A stretch of DNA of 64,000 nucleotides from Candidatus Cybelea sp. (GTDB taxonomy: Bacteria; Vulcanimicrobiota; Vulcanimicrobiia; Vulcanimicrobiales; Vulcanimicrobiaceae). Positions 25,836 to 34,622 of the stretch are shown piece after piece. Below the pieces are notes generated by a model that was not told the origin of the DNA, ran no database searches, and saw only the letters and a list, made by a program, of their open reading frames with translations. The stretch's first letter is position 1, and the number at the start of each line of letters is the position of its first letter. Made by a program: the position numbers and the translations under genes. The stretch spans positions 62,001-126,000 of the forward strand of contig DASXFZ010000044.1 of the NCBI GenBank assembly GCA_036489315.1, in the 5' to 3' direction.

Positions 25836-27701
25836 CTAACTGGCCGCCGGCGTGCTTGCAGCCGAAGCTCTGGCCACCGCGGCAAGCGCGGCCCGGCACT
25901 CGTCGGCCTCGACGCGCTGCAAGAAGCCGCATTTTCCGACCGCGACGGGTATCGGAAAGTTTAACTGTCCGCCGCGATGCGCTTTGACCTCGTCGAGCGC
26001 TTCGGTGAGCAGCTTTACCGTGCACGAGTCATCGGTCGCGCGAAGCCCGGCAACGTCGTACAGCGCCGCCATTCGTTCGAGCAGCGATACGGGGCAGAGC
26101 CTGCGGCGCACGGCAATCGCCGTCGAAAGCAGCATGTCGATCGCGACCGCCTCGCCGTGCTGCAGGCGGTAGTTGCTGCGTATCTCGAGCGTCGGGCTGA
26201 AGGAGTGCCCGAAGTCCACCGCACGTTTGAGGTTGTCTTCGTAGAGATTGGGCGCCAATTCTACCATCATAGCCGCCGCAGAGCGGTCGAGCACCTCGCG
26301 CGCGATTGCGCTCGGCGACTGAAATGAGGAACGCAGCAGCTCCTCGAGGTGGTCTTCCAAGAGCTCGAAGAGTTCGGCATCTGCCGCAACGGCGATCTTG
26401 ATGATCTCGGCGACGCCGCAGGCGAGTTCGCGAGGCGGCGCGGTGCGCAAAAATGCCGCGTCGTTGAGGACGCCGAGCGGCGGGTAAAAGGTTCCGAGAA
26501 GGTTTTTGTGTCTGCTGAAATTTACGCCTTGTTTGATCCCGACGGCGACGTCGACCATGCCGAGCAGCGTCGTCGGGATCCGCACGAAAGCGACCCCGCG
26601 GCGATAGAGCGCCGCAGCCGTCCCGGCGATATCGAGAACGACCCCGCCGCCGACGCCGGCGATGACGCCGTCGCGCGGAAGCCCCGCGGCGATCGCCGCC
26701 CGGCAGACGCGCTCGACCTGCCGGAGATCCTTGTTTGACTCGCCCGCCTTGAGCGTGATGATCCCGAAGACGTTGAGATAGCGCGCGGCATAGGCGCGCA
26801 GCTGCGCTCCGTAGAGTGCGTCGATGCGCTCGTCCACGGCCAGCAGCAGAGGGCGTCTCCCGACCAGATCGGCGAAGGCCGTGGTCTGTGCGTCGAAGAC
26901 CGGCGACGTCAATTGCGTAACGGTGTACGCAACCTCGCGCGTTGCGTGCATCGACAACGACGTCGCCGCATCCGAAACGCTCGTTCGCACGTGGTTTTGC
27001 GCGCGGGCCGGCGCGAGCGCGGCAATCGTTCCTCGGCGGACGGCTTCTTCGGTGAGGACGGCGACGGGAAAACAGCCTTCGCGGCCGAGTGCCTCGATGC
27101 ACGCTGCAATGCGGCGCGCGAGTTCGGCGCCGACGTGTTCTGACGCTGCGATGACCGCCGTGCGGTAGCCGAAGTCGCGAGCGATTCGCAGCGGCGCGCT
27201 CAGCAGACTCGCGACGCGTTCGGCCGCGTCTTGAGGCAGGGCGCGTGCCTCGAGCCGTGCGAGGTTTTCCACCTGCAAAAGCTCGCAGAGGCTCGACTCA
27301 TGGGGACGGATGCGTGCGCTGCGAGCCCCGCCGGCACGGGTCACGAGTGAAAGCGTTCCCCTCCCCGCGAAATCGATGAGTACGAAGCGCTCCAGAGTGC
27401 TGGGGGCCGCATCGGCCAGCGCCGCCGGCCGGGACTGCACGTAGAATGGCACGCGAGGCTCCCGCCGGCTCGCTGCAGGCGCCAGAATGCAAGCGCTCTC
27501 GACAACGACGACTTTGGAGACGGTCGGAAACTCCGCAAGGACGGCATCAACGAGCCGGCCCGCGGCGCCGTTGCGCCGGTCGGCCTTTAATCGTAACGGG
27601 GCGTGGCAGATCTCACGCAGCGTCGTTTGGTCGAGGACCGTAACGCGCGAAGTGGCCTTGTCGTAAAGCTCCACGAAGCCGAGATGTGGCGAGGTTCCCA
27701 T
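25836..27701 (-). CDS. 2-epi-5-epi-valiolone synthase-type sugar phosphate cyclase with a 250-residue N-terminal domain
   Basis: Residues 255-600 match the DHQS-superfamily branch that cyclises sedoheptulose 7-phosphate. Supporting stretches are ALYGAQLRAY, VGGGVVLDIAGTAAALYRRG, IPTTLLGMVDVAVGIKQGVN, FSRHKNLLGTF, ELAPNLYEDN and DFGHSFSPTLEIR. Zinc ligands E432, H499 and H515 are present. The G-x-K-x-GVNF and HKN-x-LG elements separate this group from 3-dehydroquinate synthase. Residues 1-250 are an added domain I cannot assign; VLIDFAGRGTLSLV in it faintly recalls an ASKHA phosphate loop. ATG at 27701 is used; an in-frame TTG at 27716 is the alternative. It heads a three-gene minus-strand unit. 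Confidence 0.85.
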   Translation of the reverse strand: MGTSPHLGFVELYDKATSRVTVLDQTTLREICHAPLRLKADRRNGAAGRLVDAVLAEFPTVSKVVVVESACILAPAASRREPRVPFYVQSRPAALADAAPSTLERFVLIDFAGRGTLSLVTRAGGARSARIRPHESSLCELLQVENLARLEARALPQDAAERVASLLSAPLRIARDFGYRTAVIAASEHVGAELARRIAACIEALGREGCFPVAVLTEEAVRRGTIAALAPARAQNHVRTSVSDAATSLSMHATREVAYTVTQLTSPVFDAQTTAFADLVGRRPLLLAVDERIDALYGAQLRAYAARYLNVFGIITLKAGESNKDLRQVERVCRAAIAAGLPRDGVIAGVGGGVVLDIAGTAAALYRRGVAFVRIPTTLLGMVDVAVGIKQGVNFSRHKNLLGTFYPPLGVLNDAAFLRTAPPRELACGVAEIIKIAVAADAELFELLEDHLEELLRSSFQSPSAIAREVLDRSAAAMMVELAPNLYEDNLKRAVDFGHSFSPTLEIRSNYRLQHGEAVAIDMLLSTAIAVRRRLCPVSLLERMAALYDVAGLRATDDSCTVKLLTEALDEVKAHRGGQLNFPIPVAVGKCGFLQRVEADECRAALAAVARASAASTPAAS

Positions 27702-27906
27702 AGCGTTGCGGGCCAACCTTTCATTGGCGAGCGCTTTTTCTCGTTAAGAATACCTCAAAAACGACGAACTTCGCACGGTCGCTCGGACCATCGTTAACAG
27801 CATTCTCTCCCACATACGAGAGCTGCGAGTGGGTCTTTCGACACGCTCGGCGGGACGGTCGTCGCGACAAGCCGGGGCGTTTGGGTCGAATGAGCGCGGC
27901 GCGGCT

Positions 27907-28827
27907 TTGCCCAAAGCTGCAAAGAGAAGGAGCGATAATCCGGTGATAGCAGTCTCGGCGGCCGCGCTGGCGGCCTGCGGCCTTTTCGGCAGGAATAATA
28001 CCTACACGAAGCCGGTGCTCGGCGCGGCGGCCGATCGCAACAGCCGGCGCTACATTGCGTCGATGGTTTCGGCCGGCAACTCGGGCGGCTTCTGGATTGC
28101 GCCCGATCCGGTAGAATTCGTGAACCTCGCCGACGGCCGCACTCCTCTGCTGACCGTTGCCCGCAAGGTTGCGTACCACCAGTTTCCCAGCCCCTATCCG
28201 TGGCAGCAAAACTTCCGGATCGAACCGCTGAGCGACGCGCATTCGATCGTCGTTCAAACCCAGAGTTGCCGCGTTTACGAAGCGTGGAATACGAGCTTCG
28301 CCAACGGCGTGCTCTCGGCGTACAGCGGCGCGAATTGGAGCTTGCGCGAGCCTTTCGCACCTTTGCGGCCGGGCACACCCTCGGCGATGTCCTCGGGCCT
28401 ATCGCTGTACGGCGGAATGGTGCGTTGGGAGGAGGTCGCCGGCGGCGCGGTACGCCACGCGCTCGTGTGGGCGGCCCCGGCCGGAACCGTCGCGCAGTGG
28501 AGCTTCGTTTCGCCCGCGAGCGATGCCGAGGGCATCGCGTTCAAAGGCAGCGACGCCTATCAACTGCCCTACGGGGCGCGGCTGCGGCTGCGATCGTCCT
28601 TCGACGTTTCGCGCTTCGGTCCGCAGAGCGCCGCGATCGCGCGCGCGATGAAAACCTACGGCATCTACTTAGCGGACACGGCGCGCGGCAACGAGCTCTA
28701 CAACGCGTTGGCGCTCGACGGAACAAACCGTTGGGACCGGCGCGATTTGGCATCGCTCGACGCAATTCATATCAGCGACTTCGACGTCGTCGCGCTGCAC
28801 AGAGTACAGCGAGTTCCGGGCCGCTAG
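27907..28827 (+). CDS. Lipoprotein of unknown function, paralog A
   Basis: The 306-residue product is a close relative of the protein at 33617-34609. Shared blocks include YHQFP.PYPW, VVQT.SCRVYE, GTPSAM.SGLSL.GGMVRWE, YQLPYGARLRL and MK.YG.YLADT. The late block (GARLRL..SF..S, AMK.YGIYLAD) recalls a family of secreted proteins without known activity, a recollection I cannot check. TTG at 27907 gives an ideal lipoprotein signal (basic PKAAKRR, then IAVSAAALAAC). GTG at 27943 has AAGGAG upstream but loses the basic region. Its gene ends 1 base before the stop of the convergent HD gene. Confidence 0.75.
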   Translation: MPKAAKRRSDNPVIAVSAAALAACGLFGRNNTYTKPVLGAAADRNSRRYIASMVSAGNSGGFWIAPDPVEFVNLADGRTPLLTVARKVAYHQFPSPYPWQQNFRIEPLSDAHSIVVQTQSCRVYEAWNTSFANGVLSAYSGANWSLREPFAPLRPGTPSAMSSGLSLYGGMVRWEEVAGGAVRHALVWAAPAGTVAQWSFVSPASDAEGIAFKGSDAYQLPYGARLRLRSSFDVSRFGPQSAAIARAMKTYGIYLADTARGNELYNALALDGTNRWDRRDLASLDAIHISDFDVVALHRVQRVPGR

Positions 28828-28828
28828 C

Positions 28829-29497
28829 CTACATCGCCTTTCCGTCGAACGTTTCGGTCTGCAGGTCGTCGAGGAACCGCGCGAGCTCTGCGGCGCGCTG
28901 CGCCCCGATGCGCTGTGCCGTCCTGGTAATCAGCCGGGCTGGAATCTCTTTGACGAAGGTTCGCAGCGTTTTGACCGCCGGCGCGAAGCTTTCGGCGGTC
29001 TCGCCGGTCAGCGAGATCATCCGCGCGGCACCGATCTCACCCAAGAAATCGAGTGAGTCGGCATCGTGGAGAACGATCGCTTCGGGCTGCTTTCCGGGAT
29101 CGCTGTAGTACATGTGGCCCCGCTCGGCCGCTTGCACGGCGGGGAACTTTTCCATCGGAAAACCGGCAGCGCGCAGGATCGCACCGCTCTCCTGCGCGGC
29201 GCACTCGCCGTGCTCGAGCTTCTTGCCGGGGCACGGCATGAAGGCCGCCATATCGTGCAGGAACGCCGCGGCGAAGAGTACGTCGGTATCGACTTTCAAA
29301 CCGTCGCCCTGCGCCAGTTCCAGTGCGACGCGATAGTTGCGCTCTGAGTGCTGCCACCCCCAAGCCGGATGATGGAACTTCGCGCGGGCGAGATCGTAGA
29401 TTGTCACCTTCCACGGTGCGTCGAGCGGAATGCCGGTGGCCGTCTGGCTCGCCGGCGCAACCGCGAGTAAGAGCGCGGTGAACGCAGCTACGATCAT
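28829..29497 (-). CDS. Secreted HD-domain phosphohydrolase-like protein
   Basis: The 222-residue protein starts with a short signal peptide (MIVAAFTALLLAVAPASQTA). The HD pattern follows: HSERNYRVALELA, then FLHDMAAF with the paired His-Asp, and a later HDADSLDFLG that supplies a third metal ligand. Cytoplasmic HD proteins hydrolyse nucleotides. An exported one may act on phosphate esters or other substrates. GGAGG is 5-8 bases before the ATG. The gene lies in a cluster of exported proteins. Confidence 0.78.
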   Translation of the reverse strand: MIVAAFTALLLAVAPASQTATGIPLDAPWKVTIYDLARAKFHHPAWGWQHSERNYRVALELAQGDGLKVDTDVLFAAAFLHDMAAFMPCPGKKLEHGECAAQESGAILRAAGFPMEKFPAVQAAERGHMYYSDPGKQPEAIVLHDADSLDFLGEIGAARMISLTGETAESFAPAVKTLRTFVKEIPARLITRTAQRIGAQRAAELARFLDDLQTETFDGKAM

Positions 29498-29581
29498 CTC
29501 GATATCCTCCTGCCTGGGATGCTGCTCGATACGCTTCGCCGAGCATTGCTGCGTTCCGCCGAAGAGTCTACTCGCCCGCGC

Positions 29582-30063
29582 TTACGCCGGGCGCGCCACG
29601 TGCCAGTGCCCGCCGGCAAAGGGAATGCCTTCGCCGTTGGCTTGATCCGGGCCCGAGTCGCCCGCGTACGTGTAGAGCGGGTGGTTCTTGTAGTCCCACT
29701 GCATCCCGGTCCCGTCCGAACGAGTGACGATCGTAAAGCTGCCTGCCGAACTCGCGGCGGCGTTCGGAGCATTTACGAACCAGGTGGTCAGGCAGCCGCC
29801 GGTGCATTTGCCGCCCGTCGGAGTGTCGACATCGAGAAAATAGAGCGTTCGATGATTAGAAGCGCTGACGAAGGCCGGTGCGCCGGCAACGGTTTGCTTT
29901 ACCGGCAGGTTCGCATTTTGCGGTGGGCTCGGCGGCGGCAGCCCGCCGTACGATGCGGCGTTCGACCCGCCGGCACCGCCGCCGCATGCGGCAAGCGCGC
30001 CGCCCCCAGGACGGCCGCAATTAGTGAAGATTTTCTGAACATCTTTTCGTGCATTCTCCTCAT
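29582..30063 (-). pseudogene. Frameshifted lipoprotein with Yx(FWY)xxD repeats (Lipoprotein_15 type)
   Basis: After the lipobox (LAACGGG) the frame reads RTLYFLDVDTPTGGKCTGGC, TIVTRSDGTGMQWDYKNHPL and GGHWHVARPA, ending TAA at 29584-29582. This is the COG4315/PF03640 secreted repeat family. The signal peptide (MFRKSSLIAAVLG, ATG at 30042, with in-frame ATGs at 30054 and 30063) lies in another frame. The frames meet at the run of five C at 30003-30007 (five G on the coding strand). One more G would restore LGGGALAAC exactly. The rest of the gene looks intact, so this is either a single-base sequencing or assembly error or a very recent loss. Confidence 0.8.
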
Positions 30064-30137
30064 AACGTGTTGGAATACTTATCTGGAACGCACGATAAAT
30101 GCTCGGAGTAAAAAAAGTGTGAGGCCCCGTTTAGGCC

Positions 30138-30491
30138 CTACTTCGTCGAGCGAATGTAGGTGACGGCGGAGTTACCGTTGGTGTCTTTTACTTGGATCTG
30201 CTCGGTATCGAGTTTCGAGCACGTGAGGCCTTGCGGCACGACCGTCCACGCGCCGCCCGTCGTCACCGGCGATTGAACCACCCAGCACTCTCCGTGGGTT
30301 GTGTCGGCGGTGAACTCCCCGGTGTAACCGTCTTCAACCGCCGTTAGCGTGAAGGACGATTGGATTGACTCCGGCGCGGGATTGCTCGCGGTGCCGTTGG
30401 GGCTCAACCGAATGACGTTGGGCATGTAGTCTGAGTGAGTACACGCGGCCAAAACTGCCGCGGCGGCGAGCCCAACGAAAAGACGGTACAC
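30138..30491 (-). CDS. Small lipoprotein, 117 residues
   Basis: The product has a textbook lipoprotein signal (MYRLFVGLAAAAVLAAC). Its short beta-rich body (SFTLTAVEDGYTGEFTADTT, ECWVVQSPV, CSKLDTEQIQVKDTNGNSAV) has one pair of cysteines that could form a disulfide. I do not recognise a family. GTG at 30491 starts the signal peptide. It lies between the frameshifted lipoprotein gene and phosphoesterase gene 1 on the same strand, with about 75-100 bases on each side. Confidence 0.7.
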   Translation of the reverse strand: MYRLFVGLAAAAVLAACTHSDYMPNVIRLSPNGTASNPAPESIQSSFTLTAVEDGYTGEFTADTTHGECWVVQSPVTTGGAWTVVPQGLTCSKLDTEQIQVKDTNGNSAVTYIRSTK

Positions 30492-30587
30492 TCAAGCGTT
30501 GATTGGTTCGGATTCGGGAGCGCACCTTCTCGCCGAGCGGTTAGAATCAAGCCGGCGGCTCCCCGTTGCCGGAGAGCCGCCGGTCGC

Positions 30588-31880
30588 CTATTTCGCCGGG
30601 ATGCGATTGAACTTGCGAGGCTTTTGCGTGAAATCGAAGACGTCGCCGATGCTCGTGGCGCGAGTATCGGTCGTGCCGAGCCGTCCCAGATTCCAGTTGT
30701 CTTCGACGAAGCGGATGATGCTGCCGAATTCGTACTGAGTGTGGGAGACGTAGCTGGATTTCGCGTACGGCGAGACGACGATCATCGGTACGCGCATTCC
30801 GAGGCCGGCGTAGTCCAGCTGCGGCGGCGCCACGTGATCGTACCAGCCACCCCAGTCCTCCCAGACGACGATGACGGCGGTCGAGTTCCAGAACTTGCTC
30901 TTGCCGACGGCGTTGACGATCTTTGCAACCCACGCCGGCCCCTTATCGGACTTGTCGAAACCGGCATGGTCGGAGTTCTGGTCGTTTGGGGATATCCACG
31001 TGACGTTCGCGAGCGAACCGCCGGCGAGGTCGCTGAAAAAGTTCGTCTCCGGCATCGAGACGTCGTTGCCCCAGTCCGGGCCGTGCCGAACCCCGCTGAC
31101 GGCGTCGAAGGCGTTCCAATATGCCCCTGCGAGGCCCCCGTCAAAGAGCGGGGGTGCGTAGTACTTCCAAGAGAGGGACTTCGCATCGAGGAGGTCTGCA
31201 AGCGTGCTGTAAGTCATGCATGGGAACACCCCTTTCTTGATGTACTGCCCCGCGCTGGTGACGACCGGAACCGTTGTGCCGCTCTGTGCGTCGCAGCCCC
31301 ACGGCCCGTGGCTGGGGAAGTCGACCATGCTTTCGTCGGCGTTAATCGCGGAGCTGCCGCGGATGAGGTCTTGGTGGGAGCTGAAGTCTCCGCTGTTCTC
31401 CGTTGGGAACATGTGATCGGCCAGCACGTATTGCCTGGCCATCGCCCAATATGGGCGAACCTGGGCCGGGTCGACGTACTGATACGCACACTTGGGGCAC
31501 GGCTTACGGCTGACCCAGACCTTACTCCAGCCGTCCATCTGCCCGTTGTCGTAATCGACCTTGAAGGCCGCCCGGCTGTTCTGATAGAGCTTTCGAGTGT
31601 AGAGCTTGCTCTTTGTCAGCGCCACGGTTTGGCCGTTGGGCATCAGTCCGTTCGTCGTGCCGTCGGCGCCGGGAAACGTCGCAAAGAGATTATCGAAACT
31701 GCGATTGGTTTGAATCACAATTACGACGTGCGAGATGCTGCCCGACGTGTTCCGATGAGCATTCGAGTGCGCTGCTTGAAGCGATTGCGCCGGCGTTACC
31801 GGTACTGGCGAAGAGTTTGCACCGCTGCAGGCAGTTAAGGCGGCAGCTAAGGCGCAGAAAAGTAAATACCGCGATTTCAT
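30588..31880 (-). CDS. PLC/AcpA-type phosphoesterase lipoprotein, copy 1, with altered metal motif
   Basis: The 430-residue lipoprotein (signal ending AAALTAC) belongs to the phosphoesterase family PF04185 (phospholipase C and AcpA acid phosphatase). Visible elements are [62 protein letters not shown] and [20 protein letters not shown]. The canonical ENRSFD metal site reads TNRSFD, so the metal-binding glutamate is threonine. The neighbour copy at 32085 keeps the glutamate. Activity may be lost or changed. ATG at 31880 is chosen for the signal peptide; the longer frame to 32021 has no signal-like start. Confidence 0.85.
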   Translation of the reverse strand: MKSRYLLFCALAAALTACSGANSSPVPVTPAQSLQAAHSNAHRNTSGSISHVVIVIQTNRSFDNLFATFPGADGTTNGLMPNGQTVALTKSKLYTRKLYQNSRAAFKVDYDNGQMDGWSKVWVSRKPCPKCAYQYVDPAQVRPYWAMARQYVLADHMFPTENSGDFSSHQDLIRGSSAINADESMVDFPSHGPWGCDAQSGTTVPVVTSAGQYIKKGVFPCMTYSTLADLLDAKSLSWKYYAPPLFDGGLAGAYWNAFDAVSGVRHGPDWGNDVSMPETNFFSDLAGGSLANVTWISPNDQNSDHAGFDKSDKGPAWVAKIVNAVGKSKFWNSTAVIVVWEDWGGWYDHVAPPQLDYAGLGMRVPMIVVSPYAKSSYVSHTQYEFGSIIRFVEDNWNLGRLGTTDTRATSIGDVFDFTQKPRKFNRIPAK

Positions 31881-32084
31881 AAGCGTTTCGGTTCGCTGCG
31901 GCGCCTCGCGAATTCCCGTGCGAAATTGCGAAAATGCCCAAAATTGAGGCTTTCGGCTCACATTAAGGGACAAGGGTAGCGCCTTAAAAAACGAAATAGA
32001 CCTATAGGTCGGAAGCCTCAATTTTTGCCTCCAAGCGCTTCGACTGCGGGATAGCCGGGCGACGCGATCAAAGTTTACAGCACT

Positions 32085-33473
32085 TTGAGACGCTATAATT
32101 CTTTCGTAACAACAACTGCCGGCCTCATCGCCTCCGCGGCACTCTGCGCGTGCGGCGCAAATCCAAGCCTCGGCGGCGTTTCGGCCGTGCCTTCAACCGC
32201 AACAGATCAAACGAACGTCAAACGACACACCGGCTCGATCGGCCAAATCCAACACGTCGTCATCATGGTGCAGGAGAACCACAGCTTCGACAATCTCTTC
32301 GCGACGTTCCCCAATGCAGATGGGGCAACGACCGGAAAGATGAGTACGGGGAAGACGATTAAGCTCACGGAGACAAGGCTCTATAGCCCCAAAGCGTTGG
32401 ATAATAGCCATCAGGCGTTTGAAGTCGACTACGACAACGGAAATATGGACGGCTGGAACAAGGTGTGGGCTAACTCGCACCCCTGCCCGAAGTGCGCTTA
32501 CGCCTACGTCAATCCCAAGCAGATCGCCCCGTACTGGACGCTGGCCAGTACCTACGGCCTCGCCGACCACATGTATCCAACCGAAACGAGCGGGAGCTTC
32601 ACGGGGCATCAGGATCTCATCCGCGGCGACAGCGCCGTTACCAGCAGCGAAAGCCTCTTCGATTTCCCGTCTCACGGGCCGTGGGGCTGCGACGCACCGG
32701 CGGGAACGACCGTACCGATGTTGACCGAGCAAAACAAGTATATCCAAGACGGGCCGTTTCCGTGCTCGAACCAGTTTCCGCCGTCCGGCTCCTACAACAC
32801 GCTGCGCGATTTGCTCGATGCTAAATCGGTTTCGTGGAAGTACTACACCCCGCCGCTGAACGGCGGGGGACTTGCCGGCGACTACTGGGACGCGTTCGAC
32901 GTCATCTATCCGGTACGAAACGGGCCGGAGTGGACGGCGAACATTTCTTCTCCGGAGAAGAATATCTTTAAGGACATTAAGGCGAGCCGCTTAGCCTCGG
33001 TTTCGTGGGTCATCCCCGACGGGGCAAACTCGGATCACTCCGGTCTCGCCCCGCGCGACACGGGCCCTTCCTGGATCGCGCAAGTGGTCAACGCGATCGG
33101 CAAGAGCCAGTACTGGAACTCGACCGCGATTATCATCGTGTGGGACGACTGGGGCGGCTGGTACGATCACGTAGCTCCGCCGCAGCTCGACTACGCGGGG
33201 CTCGGATTCCGGGTGCCGATGATCGTCGTTTCCCCATACGCTATACCTAACAACGTTTCGCATACGCAGTACGAGTTCGGCAGCATCGTCAAATTCGTCG
33301 AGCAAGTATGGAGTCTCGGCAGCCTCGGCACGACCGATCAGCGCGCGAACAGCATGACCGATATGTTCAACTTCAGCCAAAGCCCGCTGCCGTTCAAGCA
33401 AATTCCGGCGAAATACTCGAGGTCGTTCTTCGAACACCAGCCTCCCTCGAACGAGCCGCTGGACACGAACTAA
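32085..33473 (+). CDS. PLC/AcpA-type phosphoesterase lipoprotein, copy 2
   Basis: The 462-residue paralog of the divergent gene at 30588 has [20 protein letters not shown], keeping the metal Glu-Asn pair. It also has [42 protein letters not shown] and [15 protein letters not shown]. Family members hydrolyse phospholipid or phosphomonoester bonds outside the cytoplasm. TTG at 32085 gives a lipoprotein signal with a basic start ([13 protein letters not shown], ending ALCAC). No other usable start exists before the lipobox. The gene is followed by the hairpin cluster and lipoprotein paralog B on the same strand. Confidence 0.87.
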   Translation: MRRYNSFVTTTAGLIASAALCACGANPSLGGVSAVPSTATDQTNVKRHTGSIGQIQHVVIMVQENHSFDNLFATFPNADGATTGKMSTGKTIKLTETRLYSPKALDNSHQAFEVDYDNGNMDGWNKVWANSHPCPKCAYAYVNPKQIAPYWTLASTYGLADHMYPTETSGSFTGHQDLIRGDSAVTSSESLFDFPSHGPWGCDAPAGTTVPMLTEQNKYIQDGPFPCSNQFPPSGSYNTLRDLLDAKSVSWKYYTPPLNGGGLAGDYWDAFDVIYPVRNGPEWTANISSPEKNIFKDIKASRLASVSWVIPDGANSDHSGLAPRDTGPSWIAQVVNAIGKSQYWNSTAIIIVWDDWGGWYDHVAPPQLDYAGLGFRVPMIVVSPYAIPNNVSHTQYEFGSIVKFVEQVWSLGSLGTTDQRANSMTDMFNFSQSPLPFKQIPAKYSRSFFEHQPPSNEPLDTN

Positions 33474-33484
33474 GGGTCGCTTAG

Positions 33485-33597
33485 CGCTCGGCGGCGCTGG
33501 GTGCCAGGGGCCGCCGAGCGGGACTTTCGTCCCATCCGAAATGGTACTTTCGTACTGGTTGTCGAAGGGTGCCCTTCGTCCGGCCCATCGCGCCGGA
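33485..33597 (+). ncRNA. Cluster of five hairpins, candidate structured leader or intergenic RNA element
   Basis: Between the phosphoesterase stop and lipoprotein B there are five consecutive inverted repeats. (1) An 11-bp perfect stem, 33485-33495 with 33510-33520, containing an inner CTGG/CCAG. (2) GGGAC-TTTC-GTCCC at 33520-33533. (3) GTAC-TTTC-GTAC at 33544-33555. (4) CGAAGG/CCTTCG at 33563-33578. (5) TCCGGC/GCCGGA at 33579-33597. Hairpins 2 and 3 share the ACTTTCGT loop sequence. The cluster ends 4 bases before the GGGGGGAG ribosome site of the next gene. No known riboswitch class is recognised. Stem 1 could also end the upstream transcript. Confidence 0.5.
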
Positions 33598-33616
33598 TGT
33601 TGGGGGGAGATTGGAC

Positions 33617-34609
33617 TTGCGAGGCACCCTTCGTTTTTCATATTGCTCTGCGGTTATGGCGTCGCTTGCCCTTGGGGCCTGTTCGGGGGGCATCACGCCC
33701 GCGGTGACGCCCGCTGGGGCGGCGTCCGCTGCGGCGCTGCGGCCGAACTTATCGACCTTTTACGGCTGCCCGGCGTTCAAAGGTCATCCGTATAACGACG
33801 TCATTACAAACGCCCGAGTCGACAAGCACAGCGCCGATTACATCGACTCGATGATCCAGGCGGGAAACACCGCCGGCTTCTACGCTTCGACCGGCAACGA
33901 GCAAATCAACCTTGCGGATAAGAAGACGCCGTTGCTCACGGTTCAGCCAAAGGTCAAATACCACCAGTTCCCAGTGCCCTACCCGTGGATTTCGAATTTT
34001 TTCATCGAGCCGACGAGCGATCATCACGCGCTGGTCGTACAAACGCACAGCTGCCGCGTGTACGAATCCTACAGCACGACCTACGGATCGGGGGGGCTTA
34101 GTGCCTATTGCGGTGCCAACTGGCAACTCCGCAGCCATTTCAAGCCGATGCCGGCGGGGACGCCATCGGCGATGGCTTCCGGCCTCTCGCTTTTCGGGGG
34201 AATGGTGCGCTGGGAGGATTATCAGTCGGGCGCCATCGCGCACGCCTTGGACTGGACGGCGATCGCGCACACAGTCGCGGAATATCAGTTCGTTGCGCCC
34301 GCCAGCGACACGGATCGGTTGGCCTTTTATGGATCGAGCTCGTATCAGCTGCCCTACGGTGCACGCCTGCGGTTGAAGGCTTCGTTCAACACCTCCGGCT
34401 GGGGACCGCAGGCAACGATGGTGGCCAACGCAATGAAGAGCTACGGGGTCTACCTCGCCGACACGGGTTCCAGCAGCAACGGCCTCTACTTTTCCAACGA
34501 CCAGTACGGCAACAATTCATGGAGCGGCTCGGATCTATCGGTGCTCTCACAGATAAAACTGGGCGATTTCGACGTTATCAAACTCCCCAAGGTGCAGAGC
34601 GTCCACTAA
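33617..34609 (+). CDS. Lipoprotein of unknown function, paralog B
   Basis: The 330-residue product is a paralog of the protein at 27907 and slightly more complete at its N terminus (FYGCPAFKGHPYNDVITNAR). The signal RGTLRFSYCSAVMASLALGA-C fits a lipoprotein. TTG at 33617 is chosen because GGGGGGAG lies 7-8 bases upstream. The open frame reaches 33569, but that extension lies inside the hairpin cluster. Conserved blocks are as in paralog A, including GGMVRWEDYQSGAIAHAL and MKSYGVYLADTG. Pairing with phosphoesterase copy 2 on the same strand suggests a linked role at the cell surface, which is unproven. Confidence 0.78.
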   Translation: MRGTLRFSYCSAVMASLALGACSGGITPAVTPAGAASAAALRPNLSTFYGCPAFKGHPYNDVITNARVDKHSADYIDSMIQAGNTAGFYASTGNEQINLADKKTPLLTVQPKVKYHQFPVPYPWISNFFIEPTSDHHALVVQTHSCRVYESYSTTYGSGGLSAYCGANWQLRSHFKPMPAGTPSAMASGLSLFGGMVRWEDYQSGAIAHALDWTAIAHTVAEYQFVAPASDTDRLAFYGSSSYQLPYGARLRLKASFNTSGWGPQATMVANAMKSYGVYLADTGSSSNGLYFSNDQYGNNSWSGSDLSVLSQIKLGDFDVIKLPKVQSVH

Positions 34610-34622
34610 AGTGCGTCCTCGG

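Noticed and set aside
32094-32099. Perfect TATAAT near the start of phosphoesterase copy 2, 6 bases before an in-frame GTA.
   Set aside because: Starting at that GTA would remove the basic residues of the lipoprotein signal. The TTG at 32085 gives a normal signal, so the box is likely chance sequence encoding Tyr-Asn.
33569-33616. GTG at 33569 as start of lipoprotein B.
   Set aside because: It lies within the hairpin cluster, lacks a ribosome site and would put 16 residues before the signal peptide. TTG 33617 has a strong site.
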